Translations under genes and position numbers: made by a program | The notes under the pieces: model-generated | What the model was told of the DNA's origin: nothing | The model's input: the letters and a program-made list of their open reading frames with translations, nothing else | Database searches by the model: none | Source of the DNA: Splendidivirga corallicola | GTDB taxonomy: Bacteria > Bacteroidota > Bacteroidia > Cytophagales > Cyclobacteriaceae | Direction: 5' to 3' | Length of the DNA: 64,000 bases | Assembly: GCA_030442035.1 (NCBI GenBank) | Contig: JAUJEA010000006.1 | Location: 372,001-436,000 of the forward strand | Part shown: positions 17,185 to 28,100 of the stretch, piece after piece | Numbering within the stretch: the stretch's first letter is position 1 | Layout of the letters: each line of letters begins with the position of its first letter

Positions 17185-20100
17185 CTAAAAAGTGGCTGTT
17201 AGACCTAGCCTTACAACACGAGGAATGGGAACCAATCCCATAATACCTCCTCTGGAACCGTTACTCTGAGCGTCCATATTCACCTCAGGATCATAACTGG
17301 AAAAGTCATCTATGGAAAACAGGTTGCGGCCTGAAAGGGTGAACCTCAAATTTTTAATGCCTCTGATCGGATTTCTCCATTGATAAGAAGCTGAGATCTC
17401 ACGGAGTTTGACGAAAGAGCCATCCTCAATATATGATTCGGCAATACCAAACTTGGCTCTGCCTGTTCCCCGTACTTCGTCACCCCTCAATTCACTCCCT
17501 TCCTGGGGACCACCTCCAAATCGGTAAAACATTCTGGTATCCCAACTTAAAACATCAAAGCCCTGAACGGCATCGAATTGAACCCTGAATGAAAAATTTT
17601 TGTAATCTACTTCATTGATCAGGGACGCAATGAAATCAGGATTAGGGTCACCTATCACCTTGCTCAAATTTGATCCGCTTGGCTGCCCCTGGGCATCTCT
17701 TTCGGGAACAGGATTTCCATTTTCATCGAACGAACCTTTTTCTCTTTGCGGTAAGCCCTGAGGTGTCAATAATAAACTGCCATCAGGATTTCTGGCATAA
17801 TATCCCTGATAAAATACACCAAGTGGTTGCCCATTTTTAGCTACTGAAAACCCAAAGTTTCCAATGGATATTTGTTCTCCCTCGACGCCATTTACCTCAT
17901 TTTCATTGGTAGAGAATGTACCGGTAACCGACCAGGTCAGATCGTTCGTTTGAATTGGTGTAGCGGTGATTAATGCTTCGAAACCTTTGTTGGTCATCGT
18001 TCCTATATTTTCAATTCTTGAGGAGGCTCCTGTAGAAGGAGATAATGTACGTTCTAATAAAAGATCCTCAATATCCTGAGTATAATAAGTCAATTCCAGC
18101 CCTAGTCGGTTATTGAGCAATGCTACATCAACACCTATCTCTACTTCTGTTTGTCTTTCAGGCTTCAAGTCCGGATTTCCTAATTGACTGGGAGCCAATA
18201 AACCGGAGCTACCATCTATGCTTATGGCTGTATAATTGGATAAACGATCAAATGGCCCTATTGCAGTAAGGTTGCCTGCTTGTCCCCAGGCGGCTCTGAA
18301 TTTGAAGCTATCGAATGTACTACCGAGTAGGTTCTGCCAGAAATCCTCCTGTGAGATGAGGTAAGACATACTGACTTTTGGATAAAATTGATTTCTTTCG
18401 TCCTCACCAAAAACGGAAGCACCATCCAATCTGATAGCACCTGTAACAAAAAGTTTATCTTTTAAACCGAATGTCTGCTGTAAATATCCTCCCCAAATAG
18501 ATCTTTTGCTTCTTAATTCATCAGTTACAATTGTTGCGGCTCCATCTGTGGTTCTTACGCCAAGTGCTAATCCTGATGCGGAAATGGTACTAAGTTCCGA
18601 TTCATCAAATTGCCAGGTAAATCCACCAGCCGTTGTTGATTTTAATTTAGTACTAAGCTCTTTTTCATAAGTAACGTTAAGATCACTGTTCAACTGTGTG
18701 GTGCCTATTGTGGATGTCCTGGCTGTACCAAGATTGACCGTTGTAGTGCCAATAGGAACATACCTTGTTCCTGTTGACTTGGAATGGTCATAACCCAGCA
18801 CATAGTTTACATTGAGCCCTTCGAATGGAGACAAATTAAACTGTAAATCACTGATTGACCTGTTATTTTTCTGTTGGAAATCAAAGGTTTCAATGTATTC
18901 CAGAATATTCGGATAAAAGGTCATAACAGGATAAACACCATCTGCGTTGGGAGCAGGATCAATGCGATTGTTGGTAAACAATATTGTTTGCAACACGCCG
19001 AAACCATAGCCCCCATTGGGCATATCATTACTATGGCTTCTGGCAATATAGCTTCCCAATGATACGGAAGCCCAATCATTAATTATCTGATTAATTCTTA
19101 TTCTTCCGCCGACCCTTTCATAATCTGTGCCTTTTAAAATCCCCTCATTTTTTAAGTATGAAAATGAAGAAAAGTAGTTGGTATTGTCCTTCCCACCGGA
19201 AATAGAAATGTAATTATCAGTACCAGTGGAATTTTCAAAAACCATGTCCTGATAATCATACCTGGTAACAGGCTCTCTATCCAGAACAGTAATATCACTT
19301 GAAGTCCAATTAAATGGCTCTTCATTAAAATCACGTTTCTTCCTTAAAGAATTGAAGTTTACACTTGTGGATAATGTAATCACAGGTTTCCCCGCTTTTC
19401 CTTTTTTGGTAAATATTTGAACCACCCCATTACTTGCCCTGGAGCCATAAATAGCGGCAGCAGCAGCTCCTTTGATCACTTCCACCCGCTCAATGTCCTG
19501 TGGGTTGATATCCGATAGGCGATTTTGAACAACGCTGGTTACATTCAGAACATTGGTAGAATTGTTGTTAACGATCACCCCGTCTATTATATACAATGGG
19601 TCTGAGCTACCATTAACTGTGCTGGCGCTTCTTAATCTGACACTTATACCTCCAGCCGGATCTCCGGAATTCTGTGTTACCTGGATTCCTGCCAACTTTC
19701 CGGAAAGTGAACCGGTAATATCCAAGGCACCGGATTCCCTGATGTCCATACCACTAATGGTTGAAATGGTATTTCCCAATTGTTTTTTCTCAGTTAGGCC
19801 TCCTGTTCCCGTAATCACAACGGCATCCAGTCCCAGAATATCCATTTCCATGGTGATGTCATTTTCTACGACAGTCTGCGTGCCTAAGCTCAGTGGGATC
19901 TCTTTTGTCAGTAGTCCCACCGATCTGATTATGAGTACATAGCTGCCTGGTTCTATGCTCACCTGGAATGTATAGTCCCCGGAAATATCGGTGATGGTTC
20001 CAAGTGTGGTATTCTTTATCTGAACAGTAGCGCCGGTTACCGGTTCACCATTATCACTGGTTACCTTGCCCTGTAGTGTAAAGTCTGTTTGACTCCGGGC

Positions 20101-20187
20101 GTTTAATGCTAACAGCATGAGCATCACAAAGCTGCTCAGGTAGCGGAGTCTCTTAAAGGAATAAAGACTCATCATTGTACTTTTCAT
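17185..20187 (-). CDS. SusC/RagA-family TonB-dependent outer-membrane transporter
   Basis: A 1000-residue TonB-linked receptor. A signal peptide (to about residue 32) is followed by a carboxypeptidase-regulatory-like domain (FTLQGKVTSDNGEPVTGATV). Next come the SusC-type TonB-box region (LDAVVITGTGG) and the plug domain, with AAAAAIYGSRASNGVVQIFT, the SusC family hallmark. The rest is a 22-strand barrel ending in an aromatic C terminus (VRLGLTATF). With the SusD partner it imports oligomeric nutrients across the outer membrane, powered by TonB. The pair stands alone without degradative enzymes. Confidence 0.95.
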   Translation of the reverse strand: MKSTMMSLYSFKRLRYLSSFVMLMLLALNARSQTDFTLQGKVTSDNGEPVTGATVQIKNTTLGTITDISGDYTFQVSIEPGSYVLIIRSVGLLTKEIPLSLGTQTVVENDITMEMDILGLDAVVITGTGGLTEKKQLGNTISTISGMDIRESGALDITGSLSGKLAGIQVTQNSGDPAGGISVRLRSASTVNGSSDPLYIIDGVIVNNNSTNVLNVTSVVQNRLSDINPQDIERVEVIKGAAAAAIYGSRASNGVVQIFTKKGKAGKPVITLSTSVNFNSLRKKRDFNEEPFNWTSSDITVLDREPVTRYDYQDMVFENSTGTDNYISISGGKDNTNYFSSFSYLKNEGILKGTDYERVGGRIRINQIINDWASVSLGSYIARSHSNDMPNGGYGFGVLQTILFTNNRIDPAPNADGVYPVMTFYPNILEYIETFDFQQKNNRSISDLQFNLSPFEGLNVNYVLGYDHSKSTGTRYVPIGTTTVNLGTARTSTIGTTQLNSDLNVTYEKELSTKLKSTTAGGFTWQFDESELSTISASGLALGVRTTDGAATIVTDELRSKRSIWGGYLQQTFGLKDKLFVTGAIRLDGASVFGEDERNQFYPKVSMSYLISQEDFWQNLLGSTFDSFKFRAAWGQAGNLTAIGPFDRLSNYTAISIDGSSGLLAPSQLGNPDLKPERQTEVEIGVDVALLNNRLGLELTYYTQDIEDLLLERTLSPSTGASSRIENIGTMTNKGFEALITATPIQTNDLTWSVTGTFSTNENEVNGVEGEQISIGNFGFSVAKNGQPLGVFYQGYYARNPDGSLLLTPQGLPQREKGSFDENGNPVPERDAQGQPSGSNLSKVIGDPNPDFIASLINEVDYKNFSFRVQFDAVQGFDVLSWDTRMFYRFGGGPQEGSELRGDEVRGTGRAKFGIAESYIEDGSFVKLREISASYQWRNPIRGIKNLRFTLSGRNLFSIDDFSSYDPEVNMDAQSNGSRGGIMGLVPIPRVVRLGLTATF

Positions 20188-20804
20188 ACATATTTAATTA
20201 AGGTTAGATTTTAAATTTTCGTTTTGCAAAGGCTTAAATAGCCCCGGAATCAGGAAGGTAAAACCATTTAAATCTGGTTTACTGTTTCAGGTTACGATCC
20301 TGCACATGCTGTTCGGACTTATTGGGCAATATTCATCCGCAGGAAGATGATCAAACGACCAAACCCAGACCATCTCTTTGATAAAATTTAACGGAATAAT
20401 CACACCCTTGTTGGACTACAACAGATGGTCAACCCCACGTTTTAAACCACCTCTTGCAGCCTTTTCTCTTATTCAATTTAAATTTCCCATACCATAAGCT
20501 GAGAGGCCTAGACAAGCCTTTTATCAGCAAAAACTCTTTTTCTCTTAAAATTCATAGACTTTCGCTTTATGAAAGTAACTATCACACTTTCCGGTTTTAT
20601 ATTATAAATTATTCCAGCGCTAAAATTTCATATCAATTTACAGCAAATTGAAATAATCCTATGCATTTTTTATTATTTTTTGCAATAAAAAACAGCAAAA
20701 AAATATTTAAAGCTATTTATTTCGGCATTTCAATCAAATATTGACATAAAAAGCTGGTTTTATCCTATATTTATTTTCTGTAATAGTTTATTATTCGATA
20801 ATTA
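20188..20804. other. 617-nt divergent regulatory region between susC and a DeoR-type regulator
   Basis: This AT-rich segment must hold the promoters of both susC (minus) and the DeoR/GlpR gene (plus). A widely spaced 8-bp inverted repeat, GACCATCT (20368-20375) and AGATGGTC (20423-20430), lies inside it. I see no exact Bacteroidota promoter consensus and no convincing gene. Control of susC/susD by the neighbouring regulator is plausible but inferred. Confidence 0.45.
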
Positions 20805-21557
20805 ATGACAAAAAGAGAGAAAAGGCAGCAATTCATCCTGCACGAAGTCAGCTTACACAGCAGAGTGCTTCTGACAGACCTGGCACATCTTTTAAACGTT
20901 TCGATTGATACTGTAAGGAGGGACATCAAAGAGCTTGATGAAGCTGGTAAACTCAAAAAAGTACATGGCGGTGCCATTTCTATTGGCTTTCTTTATAGTA
21001 CTGATAACAGAAAGGAAATCTACGCGTTTGAGAGCAAAACGATCATTGCTCAAAAGGCAGTAAAATTAATTGAGCCCAAAAGTGTGGCACTGATCAGTGG
21101 GGGTACAACTAACCTGGAATTCGTAAAACATTTACCTCCGAAATTAAGCGCCACTTTTTTCACACCTAGCTTGCCCATAGCCATAGAACTCATGGCGCAT
21201 CCCAATATTGAAGTAATTTTTATAGGCGGCAGATTATCAAGAGATGCTCAGATCGCCGTTGGTGGCAGTGCCTTAAATACGCTTTCAGGAATTAAAATGG
21301 ACATTTGTTTCATGGGCACAGGCTATCTCGATCCTATCAATGGCTTGACGGAATTTGACTGGGAAGTGGTACAAATGAAAAAGGCAATGATCAATGCTTC
21401 AAAAAAAATAGTTTCATTAACAATTTCAGAAAAACTCAACTCTATTCAGCGTTATAAGATCTGCGAAATACAATCAATTGACACACTTATCACTGAGTTG
21501 GACGGCTCAGCAGAAGTTTTAAAACCATACCGGGATCAGAACATCAACATACTTTAA
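20805..21557 (+). CDS. DeoR/GlpR-family transcriptional regulator
   Basis: A 250-residue repressor. Residues 1-57 form the DeoR winged helix, with the recognition motif VSIDTVRRDIKELDEAGKLK followed by VHGGAIS. The C-terminal DeoRC sensor (about 75-235) resembles phosphosugar isomerases, with the ligand loop ISGGTTNLEFVKHL and the later IGGRLSRDAQIAVGG. Members bind sugar phosphates and repress sugar-use genes. Its divergent position makes the susC/susD pair a candidate target. The family is rarely adjacent to SusCD pairs, which are more often controlled by anti-sigma or hybrid two-component systems. Confidence 0.92.
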   Translation: MTKREKRQQFILHEVSLHSRVLLTDLAHLLNVSIDTVRRDIKELDEAGKLKKVHGGAISIGFLYSTDNRKEIYAFESKTIIAQKAVKLIEPKSVALISGGTTNLEFVKHLPPKLSATFFTPSLPIAIELMAHPNIEVIFIGGRLSRDAQIAVGGSALNTLSGIKMDICFMGTGYLDPINGLTEFDWEVVQMKKAMINASKKIVSLTISEKLNSIQRYKICEIQSIDTLITELDGSAEVLKPYRDQNINIL

Positions 21558-21769
21558 AGAAGTGTTGTGCTGATACCAATACAAACAAAAACATTCTAAT
21601 TCCTCTTTATATTTCTCTTTAATAAATCACACCCATTGTGGTTTATTATGCTGCGACAGAGCTTGTGTCAAAGGCTTGAAATTTAATTCCCAAATAATTT
21701 CAAAAAATCAAAAGTCCTTTAAACCATTTTGTACCAGATACATCTAAGTAAAAAACCTTCGTAAGCAAA

Positions 21770-23170
21770 ATGGTCAACGAGCAGCATTTTAAAATAAAAC
21801 ACTTCATGGCGCGGGCTGCATTCGGTCAGCGTATCATTCAGTACCATGCCAATACTAATCTTGAGGAAACCATCAAAAAAACATTTACCGATGCAAAAAG
21901 ATATCAATCCATTGAGCTGATAAGTCATGCTCAATATGATGAGCTCAGAAGGTCCATGACTTTGAACGGATCCAAGATCAGGGAAGTAATTAAACGCTCA
22001 CGTGAGAAGATCAAGTCCATCAACATAGCCTGGATAGACCAACTGACAGATCCCGACATGGCATTGAGGGAAAAAATGACCCTATTCTGGCACGATCACT
22101 TTGCCTGCAGAAGCAATAATGCCTATTTCGTTCAAAAACAAAATAATACCATTAGAAAACATGCCCTGGGAAAATTCGGGGACTTGTTAACAGCGGTTTC
22201 TCAGGATGCGGCTATGCTTCAATTTCTGAATAACCAGCAAAACCGTAAAAGCCAGCCGAATGAGAACTTTGCCAGAGAGTTATTGGAGCTTTTCACTTTA
22301 GGGAGAGGCCATTACACTGAACCTGATATCAAAGAAGCAGCCAGGGCTTTGACCGGCTGGGGCTTCAATTTACAAGGTGAATTTGTATTCAGAAAAAGGG
22401 TGCATGATTATGGTCAAAAAACATTTTTAGGAAGAAAGGGAAATTTCGATGGGGAGGATATCCTCAGCATTATTCTTGAAGAAAAACAGACCGCACGATT
22501 TCTGACCGAGAAGATTTATCAATATTTTGTGAATGATCAAATCGATCCCGAGATAACAGAAGTATTGGCCATGCGCTTCTACGACAGTGGTTATAATATT
22601 GAGCTGCTGCTAAAAGAGATCTTTACCTCAGCATGGTTTTATGATCCCGGTAATGTGGGAAATAAAATTAAATCACCTGTTGATTTCATCGCAGGTTTGA
22701 TGGTCAATTTCGATTTACAATTCGAGGATCCCGAAGCTGTATTATTCCTCCAAAGGGCCTTTGGTCAGGTGCTGTTTTATCCGCCCAATGTTGGTGGCTG
22801 GCCAACGGGTAAAGCCTGGATCGATAGCTCCAGCTTGGCTTTCAGATTACGATTACCTGAATTTATCATCAGGATGTCTTCATTTCGATTTAATAAAAGC
22901 GATGAAGATTTAGGCGATTTATCCAATTTCAGAAAAGAAACAAAACGACTAAGATCAAAAATTGACTGGAAACAATTCGGTGAAAGCTTTAGTGGAACAA
23001 CAAACGGAAAGCTCATATCAGACTGTGCTGACTACTTGTTAAATGTCCCATTGGAAGATACCAATATGAAATTTATTGAAGAATATCTGAATAGCATTGG
23101 CGACGCATATGATCCTGTCAAGGAGGTAATGCTTTCCATTGCTTCTTTGCCTGAATATCAACTTTGTTAA
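21770..23170 (+). CDS. DUF1800-family protein
   Basis: A 466-residue protein with the features of DUF1800: LFWHDHFACRSN near residue 105, NENFARELLELFTLGRGHYTE near 163 and PPNVGGWPTGKAWID near 342. The biochemical role of this family is unknown. It has no clear N-terminal signal peptide in the chosen start (MVNEQHFKIKHFMARAAFG). It is followed after 28 nt by a DUF1501 gene, a pairing that is widespread in Bacteroidota, Planctomycetota and Proteobacteria and implies joint function. Confidence 0.9.
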   Translation: MVNEQHFKIKHFMARAAFGQRIIQYHANTNLEETIKKTFTDAKRYQSIELISHAQYDELRRSMTLNGSKIREVIKRSREKIKSINIAWIDQLTDPDMALREKMTLFWHDHFACRSNNAYFVQKQNNTIRKHALGKFGDLLTAVSQDAAMLQFLNNQQNRKSQPNENFARELLELFTLGRGHYTEPDIKEAARALTGWGFNLQGEFVFRKRVHDYGQKTFLGRKGNFDGEDILSIILEEKQTARFLTEKIYQYFVNDQIDPEITEVLAMRFYDSGYNIELLLKEIFTSAWFYDPGNVGNKIKSPVDFIAGLMVNFDLQFEDPEAVLFLQRAFGQVLFYPPNVGGWPTGKAWIDSSSLAFRLRLPEFIIRMSSFRFNKSDEDLGDLSNFRKETKRLRSKIDWKQFGESFSGTTNGKLISDCADYLLNVPLEDTNMKFIEEYLNSIGDAYDPVKEVMLSIASLPEYQLC

Positions 23171-23198
23171 ATAGCATTTATTGAATATACCTGTATTT

Positions 23199-24416
23199 AT
23201 GAAAAATTCATCCAGAAGAGATTTTATAAAACGTTCATCCATGCTGGCTTCAGGGAGTTTGTTAGTGCCGAACTTCTTAAAAGCAATGAATGCTACAAAT
23301 AGCAATCTGACAAAGGGTCCGAACGGAAAAATATTGGTGGTCATACAATTGTCCGGTGGAAATGATGGTTTGAATACCATTATTCCTTATCGTAATGACA
23401 TCTATTACCGTGAGAGACCACAGCTCGCCATTGAGAAACGACATACCCTAAAAGCCACAGATGAGCTTGGATTTAATAATTCAATGAACAAATTCAAGGA
23501 GTTGTTTGAAGAGGGTTATGTGAGCATCATCAACAATGTAGGCTATCCTAATCCTAACCGGTCTCACTTTCGATCGATGGATATCTGGCATACGGCAAGC
23601 AACTCACATGAATACCTGTCAACCGGTTGGATCGGCCGATACCTTGATGCCAGTTGTGAAGGCTGTGCAAAACCCCATGACGCTGTTGAAATAAGTGATT
23701 CACTGAGCTTAGCCTTGAAAGGAAAAGATGTGAAAGGCTTGGCTATGAGATCACCCCAATCTTTGTATAGAAGTATCAGTACCGGAAGTGCCAAAGACTT
23801 ATCACAATTACATCAGGATAAACACCATGAAAATGATCAACTTCATTATTTATACAAGACACTCATTGAAACAACTTCTTCCGTAGATTACATTCATGAG
23901 CACTCGAAGATCTACAAGTCTAAGGTACCTTATCCTCAAAATCCCTTTGCCAGGCAACTTAAGACCATTGCGGAAATGATTGGCTCAGGGATTGACACCA
24001 AAGTATACTATGCCTCATTAGCCGGTTTTGATACACATATCAGACAAAAGATGCAGCAGGAAAGATTGTTGCAAACATATTCAGATGCTGTCCATGCTTT
24101 CATCAAAGAGCTTAAGGAATACAATCGGTTCAATGATGTTATGATCCTCACCTTCTCGGAATTTGGAAGGAGAGTGAAACAAAATGCCAGTCAGGGTACT
24201 GATCACGGAACTGCCAATAACTTGTTCATTATGAACGGAAATCTCCAAAAGCCAGGCTTCTATAATGAAGGCCCAAACCTGAAAAATCTGGATGCCGGAG
24301 ATTTGATCTATGATATTGATTTCAGGTGTGTTTATGCCACACTGCTTGATAAATGGCTGGATATTGATGCAAAGGTTATTTTAGGTGGTGAGTTTGAAGG
24401 GTTGGGGTTTGTGTAG
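23199..24416 (+). CDS. DUF1501-family secreted protein (Tat-type signal)
   Basis: A 405-residue protein of the DUF1501 family, whose fold is related to alkaline phosphatase/sulfatase. I use the ATG at 23199, because it places the twin-arginine-like signal SSRRDFIKRSSMLASGSLL at the N terminus; an upstream TTG (23181) would only lengthen it. Typical motifs are VVIQLSGGNDGLNTIIPY, YPNPNRSHFRSMDIWHTA, SLAGFDTH, ILTFSEFGRRV and GTDHGTANNLFIM. Export to the periplasm after folding is inferred from the signal. It pairs with the preceding DUF1800 protein. Confidence 0.92.
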   Translation: MKNSSRRDFIKRSSMLASGSLLVPNFLKAMNATNSNLTKGPNGKILVVIQLSGGNDGLNTIIPYRNDIYYRERPQLAIEKRHTLKATDELGFNNSMNKFKELFEEGYVSIINNVGYPNPNRSHFRSMDIWHTASNSHEYLSTGWIGRYLDASCEGCAKPHDAVEISDSLSLALKGKDVKGLAMRSPQSLYRSISTGSAKDLSQLHQDKHHENDQLHYLYKTLIETTSSVDYIHEHSKIYKSKVPYPQNPFARQLKTIAEMIGSGIDTKVYYASLAGFDTHIRQKMQQERLLQTYSDAVHAFIKELKEYNRFNDVMILTFSEFGRRVKQNASQGTDHGTANNLFIMNGNLQKPGFYNEGPNLKNLDAGDLIYDIDFRCVYATLLDKWLDIDAKVILGGEFEGLGFV

Positions 24417-24465
24417 AAGTGTTATTAGATGAGGGAAGCATTGAAATCTAATTGTTTGGCAGGAT

Positions 24466-24921
24466 TCATGATTCACTTCCATCCAACCTATCTCTAAGTT
24501 CAATTAAGGTCGATTGGGCGGCTGCGCAGAGTTTTTCCTTCCCATTTTTGACAATGAATACTTCAGATCTGCAAATGGTAAGGGTCCTCCCATTCTTTAA
24601 AACATTGGATTTACCAATTAACATTTCTCCGTCTCCGGGAGAAATCAGGTTCAGTTTGAATTCTACACTCAGTATGGAAGAATTTTCTTCCATTAAAGAA
24701 AAGCTGGCATAACCTGCTGTATTATCTGCCACCGTGCTAATGATACCTGCATGGAAAAAACCATGTTGCTGTGTCAAGTTTGGATCATACGGCACATGAA
24801 TTTCACAATATCCCGGTTGAACATCGATCAATTTTGCCTTGATCAATTTCATAAACTTTTGGCGGTTAAAGCTTTCTTCAACCTTCTTCTTAAAGTCACT
24901 TGATTTCGGTTTGAATTTCAT
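24466..24921 (-). CDS. PaaI-family hotdog thioesterase
   Basis: A 151-residue single hotdog domain. The active-site stretch QQHGFFHAGIISTVADNTAG (74-93) is typical of PaaI/YdiI-like acyl-CoA thioesterases. The core strands follow in LSVEFKLNLISPGDGEMLIGKS. Such enzymes hydrolyse aryl- or acyl-CoA thioesters; a menaquinone-pathway member (DHNA-CoA thioesterase) is conceivable but not supported by position. It converges with the DUF1501 gene, 49 nt apart. Confidence 0.88.
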   Translation of the reverse strand: MKFKPKSSDFKKKVEESFNRQKFMKLIKAKLIDVQPGYCEIHVPYDPNLTQQHGFFHAGIISTVADNTAGYASFSLMEENSSILSVEFKLNLISPGDGEMLIGKSNVLKNGRTLTICRSEVFIVKNGKEKLCAAAQSTLIELRDRLDGSES

Positions 24922-25106
24922 TTCCTCAAATAACCATTAATATGGAAGACAATAACAATGAAGCATTGGTATTTACACCACAATATATTCAGTTTTCGCC
25001 CAACCTGAGATATATAGTAGTTTTTTACGTTAAAAAATATTGGATCGACAGAAAGCTTCCAATCGTTTTTCGATAATTTTTTCTAAGTGCTGGTTAAGTC
25101 TAAAAC

Positions 25107-25135
25107 AAAAAAGGGCTTTTTACAAAGCCCCTTTT
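25107..25135 (-). terminator. Intrinsic terminator of the 1234-residue T9SS protein gene
   Basis: On the minus strand AAAAGGGGCTTT pairs with AAAGCCCTTTTTT across a 4-nt loop directly after the stop codon. The stem is GC-rich at its core and followed by a T-run, a classical intrinsic terminator. Confidence 0.85.
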
Positions 25136-25136
25136 A

Positions 25137-28100
25137 TTATTCCTTCATGATCTTTTTTGTTAATCTTCGACCATCCTCTGTTTGTATCCTTAACAGATAC
25201 AGACCAGTTTGCATATTGTTCAATTCAATATCGGTCCTAACCGTTGTGCTCCTCGGAGCAATGTATTGTTGTTGAACAATCCTTCCGGCCAGATCAGTCA
25301 CAAACACCTCCAAATTCATAAGAGTAGGTAGCTCCAAAGATAGGTGAAATTTACCATTACCCGGATTTGGCCATATTTTGGTAGCCTTGCTTAACAGTGC
25401 ATCCTGGATCCCAGTGACATCATCAACACGTACAGTGAATGCCTTTTCAAATCCTCCTCCTTCATTGTCTTCGGTCCTCACCCGGACACTGAATTCAGTG
25501 ATCTCGGAAACATTAAATGTGTTGTTAGTTTTTAATACACCATTGTCAATCGTAAAATCAGCATTATGATCATCCCCTTCTCCTGATACAAGGCTATAGG
25601 TGAAACCTTCCGTATCATCAGGATCTGTGGTTGTCAAAGTCCCAACTTCTGTTCCCACTGCCACATCTTCCTCGATCAGATCATTGCTCAATGCCATATC
25701 GGTAGGCAGGGCATTTACATTGATGGTGAATGACTGTGTTGCGGTATTATTCTCGCTTTGTTGATCATTAGCAGTGATCGTAAATGTTTCTGTACCAAAA
25801 GCTCCCACGGAAGAGGTAATTGAAACTGCTCCTGTATTTTGGTCAATCTGTACATTAACCAGATCTGATGAGGGAGGATCAATACTGTACGTCGGTGTTT
25901 GATCATTCTCATCGGTGGGAACTGTTCCCGGAACTACATTGATTGTTATTTCCTGGTCGAATTCCTGGTTCGCGGCAACATCAGTTTGATCCAGCGTAAA
26001 ATCAGGAGCATCGTTAACAGGATTTACCGTCACCAGAAAATTTCTTTCAAAATCAATACCATTGTTATTCACTGTTACGGTAACGCTTGCTTCACCATTG
26101 GCATTCGATAATGGCGAAAGTATAAATGATCCTGTTTCCGTTCCATCGTGCTCTACAGCAATGACGGAAAATAGATCACCATTATCTGTTACCGCATCAA
26201 CTGTTACAGTTTGTGAATCACCCAGTCCATTGGTTATACCACTCAGATTTACTGTAGCTGATCCATCTTCCTCAATAACAACATCTTCAAGGAAATTCAG
26301 CGTGGGTACTGTCCCTAAATTAATATCACCTGGCCCTGCAATTTGTGCTGTAAAATTCCCTGACTCCAATGCATTAGAGGAAGTAACTACCATGAAATAT
26401 TGCTTTCCTGCAATTAACTCCTGATTCAATGAAGGAAATATACCCAAGTTGCCTGCAAAGTCATCATCGTTACTATTAAGCACATTGCTCAAGGGAGAAA
26501 ATGGACCGAAACTGGTTTCATAAAGCGCCAGAAAGGGATTGAAATTGGCATTTATCACACTGAGCGTATACTGACCACTTTCAGTAACTGCAAATGGCTG
26601 CACGTAATAAGGGAAATCGGCTCCAACGGTGCTGAAAGGAGGTGTTCCAGCTTCCGGTCTGTCGAAAATAGGACCATCTGTAGTAGAAGCTGAGAAATTG
26701 ATAAAGTTATTCACAGAAAGTTCAAAAGTCTCTGAGGTGGAATCAATCCCATTGTTATCAGTACCACCATTATCAGTAACTGCAACGGTTATGTTTGCAA
26801 TCCCTACTTGATCTGCTACTGGTGTGAAGGTAAATGAACCGGTAGCATCATTCGGAGTATAGGTCAGGTTAAAATCAGCCACCAATGATGGATTGTCAGA
26901 GGATACTTCAACACTCAGATCCTGTGTTTCCCCGTTTCCTGCACCAATTCCGAAAAGATTGATTGTCTGTTCTCCGCTGTTTCGAATAATGGCTAGATCA
27001 TTCAACGCATCAATGGTTGGAGGAAGGTTCGCGGCAACCTGAACAGTAAAGGTTTGGCTAAATGCATCAATACCTCCATTGTCAGTTCCACCATCATCCG
27101 TTACGGTAACTGTGATTTCCGCTGTTCCGCTTGCATCGGTTTCAGGAATAAAATCAATAGTCCCGGTTGGATCCGAAGAAGTATAAGTTACGGTCGGATT
27201 TGGAATTACTCCTGTATTATCCGAAACAGCAGTTACTGTCAACGTTTGTGTTTCGCCGATACCAGGACTGATTCCAGCTAAGTTTATAGTTTGCGCCCCG
27301 CTATTTACAGGTAGGATCATGTTATTCAGAGCATCAAGCGTAGGAGCGAAATTGCCACTTACTTCCACTTTAAAGGTTTTAGTAATCATACTCAAACCGC
27401 CATCAACTGTACCTCCATCATCCTGTACTGTAACAGTGATATTTGCCACACCAAACTGATCATCTACCGGGGTAAACTTTAAGTCCCCAGTAGCATCCGG
27501 TGACGTGTATGTCACAGTAGGATCAGGAATTAAAGCAGGATTATCTGAAGTGGCCGAAATGCTAATGTTTTGAATACCGCCATCTCCATCACTAATTCCA
27601 TCTATAAAAACCGTATGCTCTGAGGCATTGACTGCCAGTCTTACATCACTGATATCATTAATACCCGGAAGCTGATTGGCATTTACCTTAACAACAAAAG
27701 AGGTAGTGAAAGTATCATTTCCATTATTATCCGTACCACCATCATCCATAACGGTAACGGTTATGGTAGTTTGTCCGGTCACATCCGCATTTGGGGTAAA
27801 TCGAAGTGTGCCATTATTAGCAGGACTAACATAATCTACAGATATATTATTATTGGCAATAAGCGCTTCATTGCTGGATGATGCACTTATTGTAATGGTC
27901 TGACTTTCACTGGTATTTTTTCCTGCGTTGATTCCAGTTAAATTAAGACTCTGCTCCGTACTGTTGATCGCAAGAACCAAATTATTGAGTCCATCCATCT
28001 CAGGAGGAAAATTACTGTTCAAATTAACCTCGAAAGTCTTCACAATATTGTCGACCGCACCGTTAGCGGTTCCACCATCATCGGAAACCGTTACCGTAAT

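Noticed and set aside
15812-20187. SusC/SusD pair as part of a polysaccharide utilisation locus
   Set aside because: No glycoside hydrolase, lyase, sulfatase or hybrid two-component sensor is adjacent.
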